In this document: positions 12,163 through 23,192 of the stretch, one piece after another | Position numbering within the stretch: the first letter of the stretch is position 1 | How the letters are laid out: each line of letters starts with the position of its first letter | Origin: Sanderia malayensis | Lineage: Eukaryota > Cnidaria > Scyphozoa > Semaeostomeae > Pelagiidae | Assembly (NCBI GenBank): GCA_013076295.1 | Contig: RQOL01000882.1 | Span: 434,001 to 498,000, forward strand | Length of the DNA: 64,000 nt | Direction: 5' to 3' | Translations under genes and position numbers: made by a program | Notes under the pieces: generated by a model | Told to the model about the DNA's origin: nothing | Databases searched by the model: none | Seen by the model: the letters and a program-made list of their open reading frames with translations, nothing else

Positions 12163-12579
12163 ATGGAAGGCCTTGTGGAGATACAGCAAGCCCAGAGTTC
12201 TGGAAGTTTGAACACTGTCAATACAGGATCGACAATGTCTTTGAAAAAGGTTTTTGGTAGCATGATGATGTTGAAGAAATCAAAGAATTATGACTCCCTC
12301 GAGTCAGACAGTGAATCTGTGAAGTCATTTGCGAGCGGAAAATCGAAGTTGTCAACAAAAAGCGGCAAGAGCACTGCGACACGAAGTTCTGGTAAATCAC
12401 ACCTCTCTTCGACAAATTCAACAAAAACACAGAAGAGCATCAAAGGTGCATATTCCATGGACAGATTCAGCGGGCCTAAGCACGTCCCATCGCCTTCAGG
12501 GTCAAAGACAGGCGGCTACAACTCCAAGTCATATCACGAAGCGTGTTGGTCACAGGCCTACGCCTTTGGTGGGCGTTAA
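12163..12579 (+). CDS. Small Ser/Lys-rich protein with C-terminal QAYAFGGR, paralogue 1
   Basis: A single-exon frame of 138 residues. I do not recognise a known family. The protein has no signal peptide or membrane segment. Residues 1-45 include SLKKVFGSMMMLKKS; residues 45-95 are rich in Ser, Lys and Thr and probably disordered, with many potential phosphorylation sites; the end is structured-looking: YSMDRFSG then WSQAYAFGGR at the very C-terminus. The gene at 15394 encodes a protein of the same length with the same end (NIDRFKGG, then WAQAYAFGGR), and this pairing is the best evidence that both are real. The ATG lies in a good context (ACGAATCATGG) and it is the first in frame after upstream stops. 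AATAAA near 12935 could serve as polyadenylation signal. Confidence 0.75.
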   Translation: MEGLVEIQQAQSSGSLNTVNTGSTMSLKKVFGSMMMLKKSKNYDSLESDSESVKSFASGKSKLSTKSGKSTATRSSGKSHLSSTNSTKTQKSIKGAYSMDRFSGPKHVPSPSGSKTGGYNSKSYHEACWSQAYAFGGR

Positions 12580-15393
12580 TGCAACGAGAGGGGAGAAAGA
12601 GAGAAGTTTATTATCGTTCTGGCATTGCAACGGTTTCGCTGCAGTATTGTACATTGTAATGGTTTCATACTCAACTGATAGTGTCATTGTAATGGTTTCA
12701 CACACTTTCCTACGACATCGTAATGGTTTCTTCCGCCTCTGAGTCACAATGTTCATCTTTGGTTGTGCAGGTATCTTGCTGAGAGACAGTTTTTTCAATG
12801 AAAAGTAAGAACTAGAACTATGATCTCATGTATTTATGTATGCATAAGCTTTTAGCGTAGAGAATTGAAGCTGGCCAATGAATTTGGTGTTAAGTGTAAA
12901 TTTCCCCAACTTACATTCCACACGTTGACAAGTGTAATAAATATGGCTAGACCATTGCCTGGTCACGATTTTCAACTTTACCCCCAATTCAATTCGCCTT
13001 TACTCACAGAAATATTTGTAGTTTGATATTCAAGATTATGATAAATATTTTATATATACTACTATATACAATCGCTGGAAATGTGCATTTACGCCTGGAG
13101 CAAAGCAAAGAAATACGCGAAATATGACCCAGCCCTGCTTTTTTTATAATCTGAAACCAGACAAAATCATCTTTCATTTGCGAGGGGATTAAGTTCAGAA
13201 AATTCTAAGAATCTTGGGACACGAAGTCACAAAACATATGGCGCAGCAAGTTTTGCATCAATTAATGAAAATTCTTATAATGAATGATTTATTCGAAATT
13301 CGAACCAATTGAAAGAAACCCTCGTTCGCTTTCATTCATATTTTTGCTTCGATTGTTCGATAATAGAAGGCAGGTGACGTTTGTCTGTTGTTGATTTCGA
13401 TTGTGCTGGGGAAAAAGGGCGCGAAACTTGGTTGTAAACAACAAAGTATTTCACGAATTTATCCTCTTCTGACATTGTTTTGTTAGCCTAAAGCTCGGCC
13501 AAGACTTTGCCAAGACTTGAAAGTCAATAAAAGTTTTGTTTAATGTTCTGGTTTGCTAACAAGTTCGCAGCGTGTTAAGTCTTGTCCCTCTGTGAAACTC
13601 AAAAGGCCTAGTGTTTGACCGTGAGATAACCGATAGCTAAAGGAAGTTTTAAATCAACAACAAATATGGCGAAGTAATATGTATTTCGTGTTTTGGGCCA
13701 CCAACGTTACACGCTGTGTCAGGAAAAGAAAGTTTTCTGTGAATAAAGTCCTGTGGAGCCTTGTTGATTTTGTTACCATAAAACTATAAACAATCTAAGT
13801 TTTTGATTTCCTATCAATATTCAACTATTTCTAAACTGCATTTAAAATTTGATAAAGGCATTTGGAATTTTCGATATAACAAGACGAGCCCCTGTACATA
13901 TTGCACTAAACATCTGGTTCTTGTTGAAGTGCTTCATGGTATACAATTCACCCTCAAATAACGAACTTCACTGTATATAGCAAACTAAACATCTAATATG
14001 AGCTTCACTGCATTACCTCAAATAAATTGTTTTTATTTCTGAACTCTCTTGCTCTTCTGATAACCCCACCCCCGATAATTACATATTGTCCCCGTATTGT
14101 TTCATGCTCGTTACATCACAATTCCAATGCTCGATATAAATTTTGCTATCGTCATTAAATAAACTCTTGTTCTGTTGTCAACTACTTTATTTATTATTTC
14201 TATCTTTCAAACAATAAAATTGTGTTTTCCTTTGTTATTTGATGAATGATCAACTCTGATTTGTGTCCCCGGCTCCATTTAATTGCAATTTCTTAGTGTA
14301 TTTAGTTTGTTATTCCAGTTTACCAAAGCTAATTTAAATACTTGGAATTTTTGAGTTATTATTAGTAGGCGTTGTCTTTTGTTGTGAATTTGTAAAGACC
14401 CAAGTTAATGTTTTTGTTAGAGAATAGTGCTCGTAAAACATGCTATAAATTGAAATTTCACATATCAAAACTTGGCAACGTTTCAACATTAAATTGTTTG
14501 CCCCTTGAGCTGTGAAGTTCCGTTTGGCTTGCCTGGGAGGTCACTGCCAACTGCCTGTAACTTTATCACATGTTTACAGAAGTGGCTTCACGTTTATTTC
14601 ATAATCCTTCCACGTGAAAACATTATATAACATCATGATAAACTTGTCATGAAATTATCTGATGATGACACCAATGTGTTAAATGACGTAATGGGCCTTC
14701 CGCATCGCGTGACAGCTTCGTTTCTGTCGTGTGAAACACGTGATAAATAAATGCTTGGTTGACTGAAATACTTCTTGACACGCCTTAATTTGAGATTTTG
14801 ATTATCTTCAGGTAATAAATTGTAATTTTCATTTAATTTGTATGTATGACATGTAAATATGATGTAGAATTGAAAATTTGTTTGAAAAATTGATTGATTT
14901 TATGTATCGCTTTCTAATCATTTCGCGCGGGAAAAATGTTGGAAACGTGGTTTGATGGTGAGGTTGCCATGGTGTGCCCACGTGGTGTGATTAATGACGG
15001 TTAGCACGTAGGCGGTATAAATGGTCCGTCAAAATCTAATGGTTCGTTCGTTATTTTACTGGGACGCAAACGCGCATGCGCTACTACTAGTATAATTGCA
15101 TGGCTCCCATTCATTCAGTAAAATAAACAAGGTTGGCAGCCACGCGTGGTAAACTCAAGATTGATAAAGTCATAATAAAGTCACGGAAATATTTCAATAA
15201 AAACCAGTTGATAAACGCTGTCTTATTAATAGAATATTGCAGGACTATTGTATGGGAAAATAGCTGTGCTTATCACGAGAAATTTGGAGTTATAATAAAG
15301 GAGAAAATTGTTGAAGAAGAAGTCAAATTGAAAAGATTTGGTGAGACAGGTTGAATTTGGGATTTTATTGAAGCTTTCATCATATTAGTCGAG
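12580..15393. other. Intergenic region between the QAYAFGGR paralogues
   Basis: Mostly unique AT-rich DNA. It holds a small outlier of the 80-bp satellite (13905-14000) and, at about 15014-15022, GGTATAAATGG, a TATA-box-like sequence that could belong to the 15394 gene with a long leader. I see no convincing coding exon; the 73-codon frame at 15133 has no ATG start and no relatives here. Confidence 0.5.
13890..14000 (+). repeat. Isolated 80-bp satellite copies
   Basis: About 1.3 diverged copies of the 80-bp unit (CATCTGGTTCTTGTTGAAGT, CAAATAACGAACTTCACTGT) between the two paralogous genes. They connect the large arrays on either side. Confidence 0.85.
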
Positions 15394-15807
15394 ATGTTTT
15401 TCAACTTGTTCAAATCGAAAAAAAGCAAGAAGACGGTTGAAGATACTGAAACTTTTGAGAAAGAGTCCTTGAATAAAAGTGAGAGAGAAGTTAGAAAGCA
15501 GCCAGAAGTTTCAAGAACTCCGGCCATGTCAATACCGCTGAGAAAGCAAAGACAGCCACCCCAAATGTCTAGACTTGGAAGATATTCTTCACATAATTCA
15601 TCAATTGGACATTTATCTGTTAATTCTAATGCAACTCACGCATCTGGTGTATCAACTACTTCATCAAACAAGACTACAAGATCGACAAAATCTAATTGGA
15701 GTTATAATATCGACCGTTTTAAAGGCGGTAAACAAACTAACCCGAAAATGAAGTCAACTGGACACACTGATTTATGGGCCCAGGCCTACGCCTTCGGCGG
15801 TCGGTAA
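15394..15807 (+). CDS. Small Ser/Lys-rich protein with C-terminal QAYAFGGR, paralogue 2
   Basis: A single-exon frame of 137 residues. It starts MFFNLFKSKKSKK, a hydrophobic-basic N-terminus that might bind membranes or nucleic acid, continues with a Ser/Thr/Asn-rich middle (residues 65-105), and ends SYNIDRFKGG then WAQAYAFGGR. Length, composition and the two C-terminal blocks match the gene at 12163, while the middle parts hardly align. The last codons are also conserved as DNA (CAGGCCTACGCCTT in both). No known domain is recognised. A TATA-like GGTATAAATGG lies about 370 bases upstream. The arrays of the 80-bp satellite start about 1.1 kb downstream. Confidence 0.75.
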   Translation: MFFNLFKSKKSKKTVEDTETFEKESLNKSEREVRKQPEVSRTPAMSIPLRKQRQPPQMSRLGRYSSHNSSIGHLSVNSNATHASGVSTTSSNKTTRSTKSNWSYNIDRFKGGKQTNPKMKSTGHTDLWAQAYAFGGR

Positions 15808-16885
15808 CTTTAGATTCACTTAACATTACTAACATATATTTACGCTATATTTGTTTAAGATAGAGTTTATTAAAACGTTTATTTTAACACATGCAATGTT
15901 TTACGCTGGCTAAGATAATATTGTTATTTTTTTATCTATATACACCGCCTTTCATAGATAGTATTAAACGAAAACGTGGTATAATAGGTGGATTTCAGTT
16001 GTTTAATTAGGACAGATTTCTTACTTCCATATATTTATTTATTTCCATTGTTATTGGGTAAATGATTTTGAGATCATTCTGTTTATCAAGATATAATTGT
16101 CTCAGTTCAGTTTTTCGGGACGGTCTTTCAAAATATTGAAATTCAAAACCTCAGAGTTCAAATTTCAAATTTCACAGGCATTGACGTCAATCCTTGTGAC
16201 CTTCCGCTTAAGTTGAAATTTATTGTCAACAAAATGACTTCCCCCTCTGGCTATCGTCCAATTATTTAATTCCCTAAAGATATGCTATTAAAATCCCTTG
16301 TTTTTATTCCAAAACATCCTGCTACATAGCTAGTTCTTATAAACAAGTTGAATAGCTGTTTAAAAAGTATAATTTATTAGAACTCGGTTTCTCAAATGAA
16401 AAATAAAATTACTCTACTTTATTGTGTATATCGAGTATATAGCGTATATAGCGTTTTGCTTGATTTAAAAATCGATTCTTTGAAATTTCGCACCAATCTT
16501 TCAGTTTTAATATCTTCCGTTTTGGAACAGAAATAGCATTTCCTTGATAAATTAGCTGGAGTATGTAAGATATGCATTAAATTATTAATATTATCGACCG
16601 TGTTTTGATTGCTATGAAATTGGAGATATATTTATGAAAATTGAGATTTGAAATTAAAGTTGTTTCCTTCGAGTTTAGGCTTGTCAGAACATGTTCTTTA
16701 TCGGATCCTCTTGTTAAATCTTTTGGCAACCATGAACAACTTTTTTCGAAGTCAGACAGCTGATTAAGCTTTCAAAAGTCTTCCTGTTATTTTAGTTTGT
16801 CCAGGCACCTCCGCTAACAAAAAGTCTAGCTTTGCTTTGCGTATCAGAAAAGGTTACGAAATCTTCAACTAACTTTAGCAGCTAA
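15808..16885. other. Gene-free AT-rich region
   Basis: Unique AT-rich sequence downstream of the second QAYAFGGR gene. I see no coding or RNA gene signal in it. Confidence 0.5.
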
Positions 16886-18015
16886 CTAAACATCTGGTCC
16901 CTTGTTAAACTGCTTCACAGCACCCTCATATTACGAACTTCGCTGTATATAGCAAACTAAACATCTGGTCCCTTGTTGAACTGCTTCATAGTATACAATT
17001 CACCCTCATATAACGAACTTCACTGTGTATAGCAAACTAAACGTCTGGTCCCTTGTTGAACTGCTTCATAGTATACAATTCACCCTCATATAACGAACTT
17101 CACTGTATATAGCAAACTAAACATCTGGTCCCTTGTTGAACTGCTTCATAGTATACAATTAACCCTCATATAACGAACTTCACTGTATATAGCAACTAAA
17201 CGTCTGGTCCCTTGTTGAATTGCTTCATAGTATACAATTAACCCTCATATAACGAACTTCACTGTATATAGCAACTAAACGTCTGGTCCCTTGTTGAATT
17301 GCTTCATAGTATACAATTCACCCTCATATAACGAACTTCACTGTATATAACAAACTAAACATCTGGTCCCTTGTTGAACTGCTTCATAGTATACAATTAA
17401 CCCTCATATAACGAAGTTCACTGTATATAGCAACTAAACGTCTGGTCCCTTGTTGAATTGCTTCATAGTATACAATTCACCCTCATATAACGAACTTCAC
17501 TGTATATAACAAACTAAACATCTGGTCCCTTGTTGAACTGCTTCATAGTATACAATTCACCCTCATATAACGAACTTCACTGTATATAGCAACTAAACGT
17601 CTGGTCCCTTGTTGAATTGCTTCATAGTACACAATTCACCCTCATATAACGAACTTCACTGTATATAGCAACTAAACGTCTGGTCCCTTGTTGAATTGCT
17701 TCATAGTATACAATTCACCCTCATATAACGAACTTCACTGTATATAGCAACTAAACGTCTGGTCCCTTGTTGAATTGCTTCATAGTACACAATTCACCCT
17801 CATATAACGAACTTCACTGTATATAGCAAACTAAACGTCTGGTCCCTTGTTGAACTGCTTCATAGTATACAATTCACCCTCATATAACGAACTTCACTGT
17901 ACATAGCAAACTAAACGTCTGGTCCCTTGTTGAACTGCTTCATAGTATACAATTAACCCCCATATAACGAACTTCACTGTATATAACAAACTAAACGTCT
18001 GGTCCCTTGTGGAAC
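16886..18015 (+). repeat. 80-bp satellite array, block 2
   Basis: About 14 copies of the same unit and orientation as at 10335-11548. Several copies have 79 bases, with GCAACTAAACGTCTGG in place of GCAAACTAAACATCTGG, which marks a subfamily that has spread inside this block. The array stops in mid-unit at about 18012. Confidence 0.95.
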
Positions 18016-19196
18016 TATAAATTCCATCCAACAACAACAACAACAGCAGCATTTGCAACGGTTGCTGAGCAACCAGTCGACAAGAGAAATTCGCGCGGGA
18101 GATATTCAAAATATAACGGACGCATTTAAGCTGGTGGTTGAATTGTAAATAATTGCTGAAAATAATTATCGTCTTGTGTCATAGCTTGGACTGGCAAAGC
18201 TTGGGCGTTCTGGCAAAAGGCCGCATCGCTTAGGCCAATGAAACTCGCGTCTGTAGTGGAGAAGGAAAATCAGCGAAAAATTGCAAGAGAAAACAAAGAA
18301 TTTATTGAAATACAGAACAAGTTTTTATGTGAGAAAAAGCTGGAATAAAGTTGAATTCTTGATGAATTTGCCGGTGTATAATGACTTCGAAACAACTTGG
18401 AATTTGATGAGTCTAAAAGTATAAAAGTGAACAATACTTTTCGTGGAATTTGGCAAGAAATCTTGAAGTATCTTCTCCATAAACTCAACGTTTGAAAGTT
18501 GGCGTATTTCTCAGACAAAAATCTCAAATTTAGGAAATTGTTTTTATCTAGTAGATGTTGTGGAATAATTTCTGTATGATATGAAGTATTTGGATCGCTG
18601 CTTATGGATTGGTGAATCAAACACATTGAGCATTTGGATGAAATAAAGTTGAAGTTGGTGTCGGAGAAATTCTGCTCCATTCTTGACTAAACAAAATAAA
18701 AAAATCTATTTCCAAAAGGTAATGTTTTAGGTTTCTTTCATTTAATATCCAAATAATGTTAAAATATTGTTAAAACGCGAAGTGATAAAAGTCTAAAATT
18801 TCACGCATACTGTCTTCCCTGGAAGGTCCATTTAGTCCATTGATAAACAATAGAAACTGATATGTTTCCAGGGAGTAAAGTATCTGACTATATTGTCTCA
18901 TACTGTCACCCCTGGAAGGTCTATTTAGTTCATTGATAAAAAATGCTGAATAATGCATTTCCAGGGGGTAGAGTGCCTTGTTGCCACCCCGGAAAGTTTT
19001 GCATCTTAATGATAATCAACAGAAATCAATTTACTTCTAGGGGGTAAGAGCAGTACAGCAACGGTCGAAAGTAAGGTAACACCTTCTTCATCAAAGTAGA
19101 AAGTCCAAGCCAACAATTAAACGGCGTTACAACGGTAAAAACCGCTCGAACGGCAGATTCTAATCAACGCGTTGCGACACATCTTTATGGGTGCCT
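18016..19196. other. Region upstream of the SERINC gene
   Basis: Holds a short coding-looking plus-strand frame at 18238-18348 (MKLASVVEKENQRKI, Lys/Glu-rich, closed by a stop), perhaps a pseudogene or transposon scrap, and diverged copies of the CCCCTGGAA repeat at 18800-19045. The bases directly before the SERINC start carry no clear TATA box. Confidence 0.4.
18800..19045 (-). repeat. CCCCTGGAA-family dispersed repeat, copies at 18.8-19.0 kb
   Basis: Two to three copies of a unit containing GGAAGGTCCATTTAGTCCAT, TTGATAAACAAT and a TTTCCAGGGGG-TAAAGTGTC junction. The same unit recurs at 22.9, 50.2, 51.7, 54.2 and 60.3-60.7 kb. The ends TTCCAGGGG and CCCCTGGAA are inverted to each other. Confidence 0.75.
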
Positions 19197-21803
19197 ATGG
19201 GAGCAGCACTGAACACCGCTGGCGCGGCTGAAATAGCAGCGGAATTAGCCTGCTGCGCATGCTCATCGGCTTGCGGTTTCCTTTGCAAAGATCAAGCTAC
19301 GCGAGCCAAACTTCGTTACGTCACACTCCTGTTATTCGCCGCGATCACGTGTTTTTTAATGCTCGTACCAGGCATGCGCCGTAGCGTGGATAAAATCCCG
19401 AATTTCTGCGGGAAAACCGTGACGACCGAGACTTGCGACCGATTTTTCGGTTTCGGCGCGGTTTACCGCGTCATGTTGTCAATGACGTGTTTCTACGCAA
19501 CGCTTTCCCTGCTGACGGTTCGCATAAAAAAAGTGAAAAGTTTTCGCGCCAAATTCAACAACGGCTGTTGGATCGTGAAATTACTCCTCCTCATCGGCAT
19601 AACCGTAGCTGCCTTCGCAATTCCCCCGAAATCGGAATTCTTCCGACTATGGATGTATTCTGGCCTAATTGGCGGTTTCATCTTCATGTTGTATCAGATT
19701 ATGTTGATAATCGATTTCGGCCATTCATGGAGTATATCCTGGGCAGAGAGACTGGAAACGAGTAACGCCAAACTGTGGTACCTCGCAATGATATTAGCGA
19801 CATTCCTAATGTTTCTCATATCAATTACCGCTGTCTCCTTTTTCTACTATTTATTCGCCGGCTCATTGGGCCTAACCAAATGCAAGGCGAACATGTTCTA
19901 CATCACATTCGTGGTCATTCAAAGTCTCCTAGCAACGATTATATCCGTTACGCCCACAATCCAACAGGAGCTTGAAGGTGCCGGTCTTCTACAATCATCA
20001 GCGGTTGTTTTATACTCATCGTACCTGACTTGGAACACGCTATCTTCTGAACCAGACCCGGTTTGCAATCCACTCGGTAAGGTCATATTAGACTACGATA
20101 CATTGTCCGGAGTGGATGGTGCGGCACTGTTTGGTTGTTTGCTTACGTTCGCATTGCTTATATTCGCCTGCACTGTTCGCGCAAATACATCACATCTAGG
20201 TAAATACGGCCTAGCGCTTTCGGAAGGTGAGGATTACGCAGTGGCTATGTATATTGACGAGAACCGAAAAACGAAAACGAAAACCGAAGAAGATATTGAA
20301 ATATCGTTGGATGACTATGTCGGGTATAATTATTCGTTGTTTCATGTGATAATGACACTTGCTAGTTTGTATCTGTTGATGATATTGACTAATTGGCATT
20401 CGCCGGAACAGAAGTCGAATATGAAACGGTTGGTTAAAAACTGGGCCTCAGTCTGGGTCCAAATGGCATCAAGTTTCATCTGTGTCTTAATCTATATTTG
20501 GTTCTTGGTGGCACCATTAGTGAAAAAGATGTGGGGACCATTGTTCGGGATCTATTCGGCCCCAAATGGTGGGGGTCAAAGTGACAAAGGTCAGAATGGC
20601 AAAGGTCAGAGTGGCAAAGGTCAGAGTAGCACAAGTCAGAGTAGCAAAGGTCAGAGTAGCAAAGGTCAGAATTCAAAAAATTTGAACGAAAGTTATTTAG
20701 TACCACAACTCCAAGAAGGATGTGGCGATGTAAGAAAACGGGGGATTGAAAACAAGGGACAGATTGACACAATGGGACAAAACGGTCTTGGTCCAAGTGG
20801 AAAACAAAAAAAGAATATTCAGCGATTCCCTTCGGTGGAAAGTTTGAGGTCAGCATTTTCGTCGATTTCGAAAAGAAAACAGAAAACCAGATTGGAACGG
20901 GATAAAATGCGACTAAAAGAAGAGACATCAAAAGAGACATTGTATTCGGAATTCTCGGCGGCCGAGGAACACGAAGAGCGAATTCCGAGAACTATCGGCG
21001 ACCGAGAATCAAACCGAGAACCGAGATTGCAGCGATTCGCTTCATTAGAAAGTTTGAAATCGGGATTTTCGGCGATTTCCAAGGCTACTAGTCAGCTGAT
21101 GAAACGGAAATTGAAAAAGAAATTTCGAAGACGAAAAAGTGACGACGCGTCAAAGTCGGGAATCGAAGAGTCGAACCTGAACGGAAATGACGCCATACGC
21201 GAAGAAACAAAGAATGGCGAAAGTTTTCATTCGGGGACTGTTATTAGTGACGTTGCCACGCGGAATCGAGACCCGTCCAATATGGCTGCAAGTCAAGTCG
21301 GAGATACGGACTTGCAAACTTGTAAAACTCAAGAAAATATCGTAAAAACAAATAGCGAATATGTAAACAATGACAGGGATTGCAGTAAACAGATTAACAA
21401 CGCAAATACAAACAATTATGACGTAAACACCAGGCAGACGGAGCTCGGGTATGAAAGAGAGCGTGGAAATGAAAGGGTCGAATTAGCAAAAGAAATCGTG
21501 GATAGCGAAAGACATTTGCGAGAGAATGACGTATCTATGACACGTTCATCTATAATAAACACGCCTGCGTGTCAACAGAAAGCGCAGCAGCCCGAGGTGG
21601 CCCGCGAGATTTTAAAAATGCAGTGGAAAATATTGCGAATGCAAGCGAAAGTGGTCAAAGTGCAGGAGAAGATTATAAGGCTACAGACAGAGAACGAATA
21701 TGTGAAAACGAATGCGAGAGAAGTCGATTCAATAGCAGCCGGGGGCCTCAATGCGAGAAGAACTGACGTCAGAACAGCGCTGAATAGAAAGGAGCATGGG
21801 TAA
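19197..21803 (+). CDS. SERINC: SERINC-family membrane protein, intronless, with long C-terminal tail
   Basis: A single frame of 868 residues from the ATG at 19197; an in-frame GTG lies six bases upstream and an out-of-frame ATG at 19187 is not used. SERINC proteins are multi-pass membrane proteins, reported to help incorporate serine into membrane lipids and to move lipids between leaflets. The start MGAALNTAG, the Cys-rich CCACSSACGFLC, the NGCWIVKLLLLIG block, YSGLIGGFIFMLYQIMLIIDF, the SxTPTIQ block, SSYLTWNTLSSEPD and the final YIWFLVAPLV are family hallmarks; about ten membrane segments are visible to residue 445. A usual member ends near residue 450. Here about 420 more residues follow: a GQSSK-type pentapeptide repeat (460-495), two copies of a QRF-S-ESL-S-FS-ISK motif (about 541-558 and 611-628), Lys/Arg-rich stretches and a likely coiled coil (about 798-840). 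Lack of introns suggests a retrogene. Confidence 0.88.
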   Translation: MGAALNTAGAAEIAAELACCACSSACGFLCKDQATRAKLRYVTLLLFAAITCFLMLVPGMRRSVDKIPNFCGKTVTTETCDRFFGFGAVYRVMLSMTCFYATLSLLTVRIKKVKSFRAKFNNGCWIVKLLLLIGITVAAFAIPPKSEFFRLWMYSGLIGGFIFMLYQIMLIIDFGHSWSISWAERLETSNAKLWYLAMILATFLMFLISITAVSFFYYLFAGSLGLTKCKANMFYITFVVIQSLLATIISVTPTIQQELEGAGLLQSSAVVLYSSYLTWNTLSSEPDPVCNPLGKVILDYDTLSGVDGAALFGCLLTFALLIFACTVRANTSHLGKYGLALSEGEDYAVAMYIDENRKTKTKTEEDIEISLDDYVGYNYSLFHVIMTLASLYLLMILTNWHSPEQKSNMKRLVKNWASVWVQMASSFICVLIYIWFLVAPLVKKMWGPLFGIYSAPNGGGQSDKGQNGKGQSGKGQSSTSQSSKGQSSKGQNSKNLNESYLVPQLQEGCGDVRKRGIENKGQIDTMGQNGLGPSGKQKKNIQRFPSVESLRSAFSSISKRKQKTRLERDKMRLKEETSKETLYSEFSAAEEHEERIPRTIGDRESNREPRLQRFASLESLKSGFSAISKATSQLMKRKLKKKFRRRKSDDASKSGIEESNLNGNDAIREETKNGESFHSGTVISDVATRNRDPSNMAASQVGDTDLQTCKTQENIVKTNSEYVNNDRDCSKQINNANTNNYDVNTRQTELGYERERGNERVELAKEIVDSERHLRENDVSMTRSSIINTPACQQKAQQPEVAREILKMQWKILRMQAKVVKVQEKIIRLQTENEYVKTNAREVDSIAAGGLNARRTDVRTALNRKEHG
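20565..20680 (+). repeat. In-frame 15-bp repeat encoding GQSSK pentapeptides
   Basis: Seven or so copies of AAAGGTCAGAGTAGC inside the SERINC coding sequence. As 15 is a multiple of three, the array reads as repeated G-Q-S/N-S/G-K. The same DNA motif forms a non-coding array at 33185-33555. Confidence 0.85.
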
Positions 21804-22334
21804 GAGCATGGAAAAATAATTTGGCGGGAAAATATGCGGCGTTCAAAATAAACAAGTGGTTTTGGTCCAAGAAAAGTTTGCACAAGTGATCGGATGTAAT
21901 GTTATAGCGACGGAGGTAAATTGAATACATTACTGTAATATACAGGGACCAGAATCCTTTGCAGGTAATGTACAGGGGACCAGAATCCTTTGCAAACAGT
22001 GGCCCACAATTCACTGCGGTCTACCATGTTCCCAATCCGACGAAACTTGAATCCGAAATTAATGGATACAATGTATATATGACTTTTTATAGTGTTTTTA
22101 AATCTTTCGCAAGTTTTTTATCATTTAAATGTTTGTAAATAAATGCACTGTTTGATTGAAAGAAAACAAAACAGAACATCAACAACTGCAATATCATTCT
22201 GCCAAGTAACCAATCTTTAGCCAAACTATAACATTAACACTACTAAGGTAATAAAATGCTTCAAGCTTGTCTACGAAACTACACAAGCATATTTACTCAA
22301 ACCAATCCACATATATAAATATCAAACTAATCCA

Positions 22335-22510
22335 ATCTATAATCTGGATTACAAATCTATAATCTGGATTGCTAATCTAGCATCCACATGGCGTATAGAT
22401 TACAGATTCTAGTCTGAAATCAAGATGCAAGCATATAATAATGATTGCTAATTTAAAATCTGGATTACAAATCTATAATCTGGATTGCTAATCTTGAATC
22501 AGGATGATAA
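22335..22510 (+). repeat. AATCTATAATCTGGATT tandem repeat
   Basis: Irregular copies of ATAATCTGGATTACAAATCT and ATCTGGATTGCTAATCT, alternating. It is a short, AT-rich, non-coding array. Confidence 0.6.
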
Positions 22511-22914
22511 AATATAGCTATAAATGATCTATGATCTACGGAAAACTAAACAGTTCTGGACTAATCTATTAATCCATGAACCCAACCAAATAATTATCTT
22601 AAACAGAACAACTTTAAAACTGAGGATGAAAATAACATGTCTTTGAAACGCAACCGATAAATAAAAAGTAGTCCAGGCAGACAAATTTAACCAATGCATC
22701 TGCTTTCATAACTGCCTTTGATATAACATAGCTGTTATGCGCTACATACCGTAGTATACAACTATACAACTATACAACTAATAAAACTGAATTTGTTATT
22801 TTAGAGCAAAAGAGAAAGACTAAAAAACTACGTTAAAAACGTTAGGCTACTGCATGTTAATTGAAAAATTTAAGAAACTCAGAGAAGACTAAAGTCTTGA
22901 AATGGACACTGATC

Positions 22915-22995
22915 TATTCTCATACGGTCACCCCTGGATGGTCTACTAAATGTATTGGTGAACGATGCAATATGACATACTTCCAGGGGGTAAAG
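22915..22995 (-). repeat. CCCCTGGAA-family dispersed repeat, single copy
   Basis: A single diverged copy with GTCACCCCTGGATGGTC at one end and TTCCAGGGGGTAAAGTC at the other, so the copy is bounded by inverted ends about 70 bases apart. Confidence 0.65.
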
Positions 22996-23114
22996 TCTGA
23001 TCTATTGAGCTGCATTTGTACTTAAAAAGATTGGAAGGATTACTAATTGTAGCTTACTTGATATAACCTACAAACACTAACTAATTCTCAGCTCAGCAAG
23101 GCATTTATAAACAA

Positions 23115-23192
23115 AGGGTTGGCTCAAAAAAAGGCTGGCTCAAGAAAGGGCTGGCTTAAGAAAGGGCTGGCTCAAGAAAGGGCTGGCCAAGT
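23115..23192 (+). repeat. Short GGCTGGCTCAAGAAA repeat
   Basis: Five copies of a 15-16-bp unit, GGCTGGCTCAAGAAAG. Part of a spurious open frame. Confidence 0.7.

Noticed and set aside
18270..18680. A 136-codon minus-strand frame.
   Set aside because: Rich in Ser, Phe and Leu as expected for the complement of AT-rich DNA; no motif. The plus strand of its right end is more coding-like but is also closed by stops.
19187..19250. ATG at 19187 as the SERINC start.
   Set aside because: It is in a different frame. The in-frame ATG at 19197 gives the MGAAL start that fits the family.
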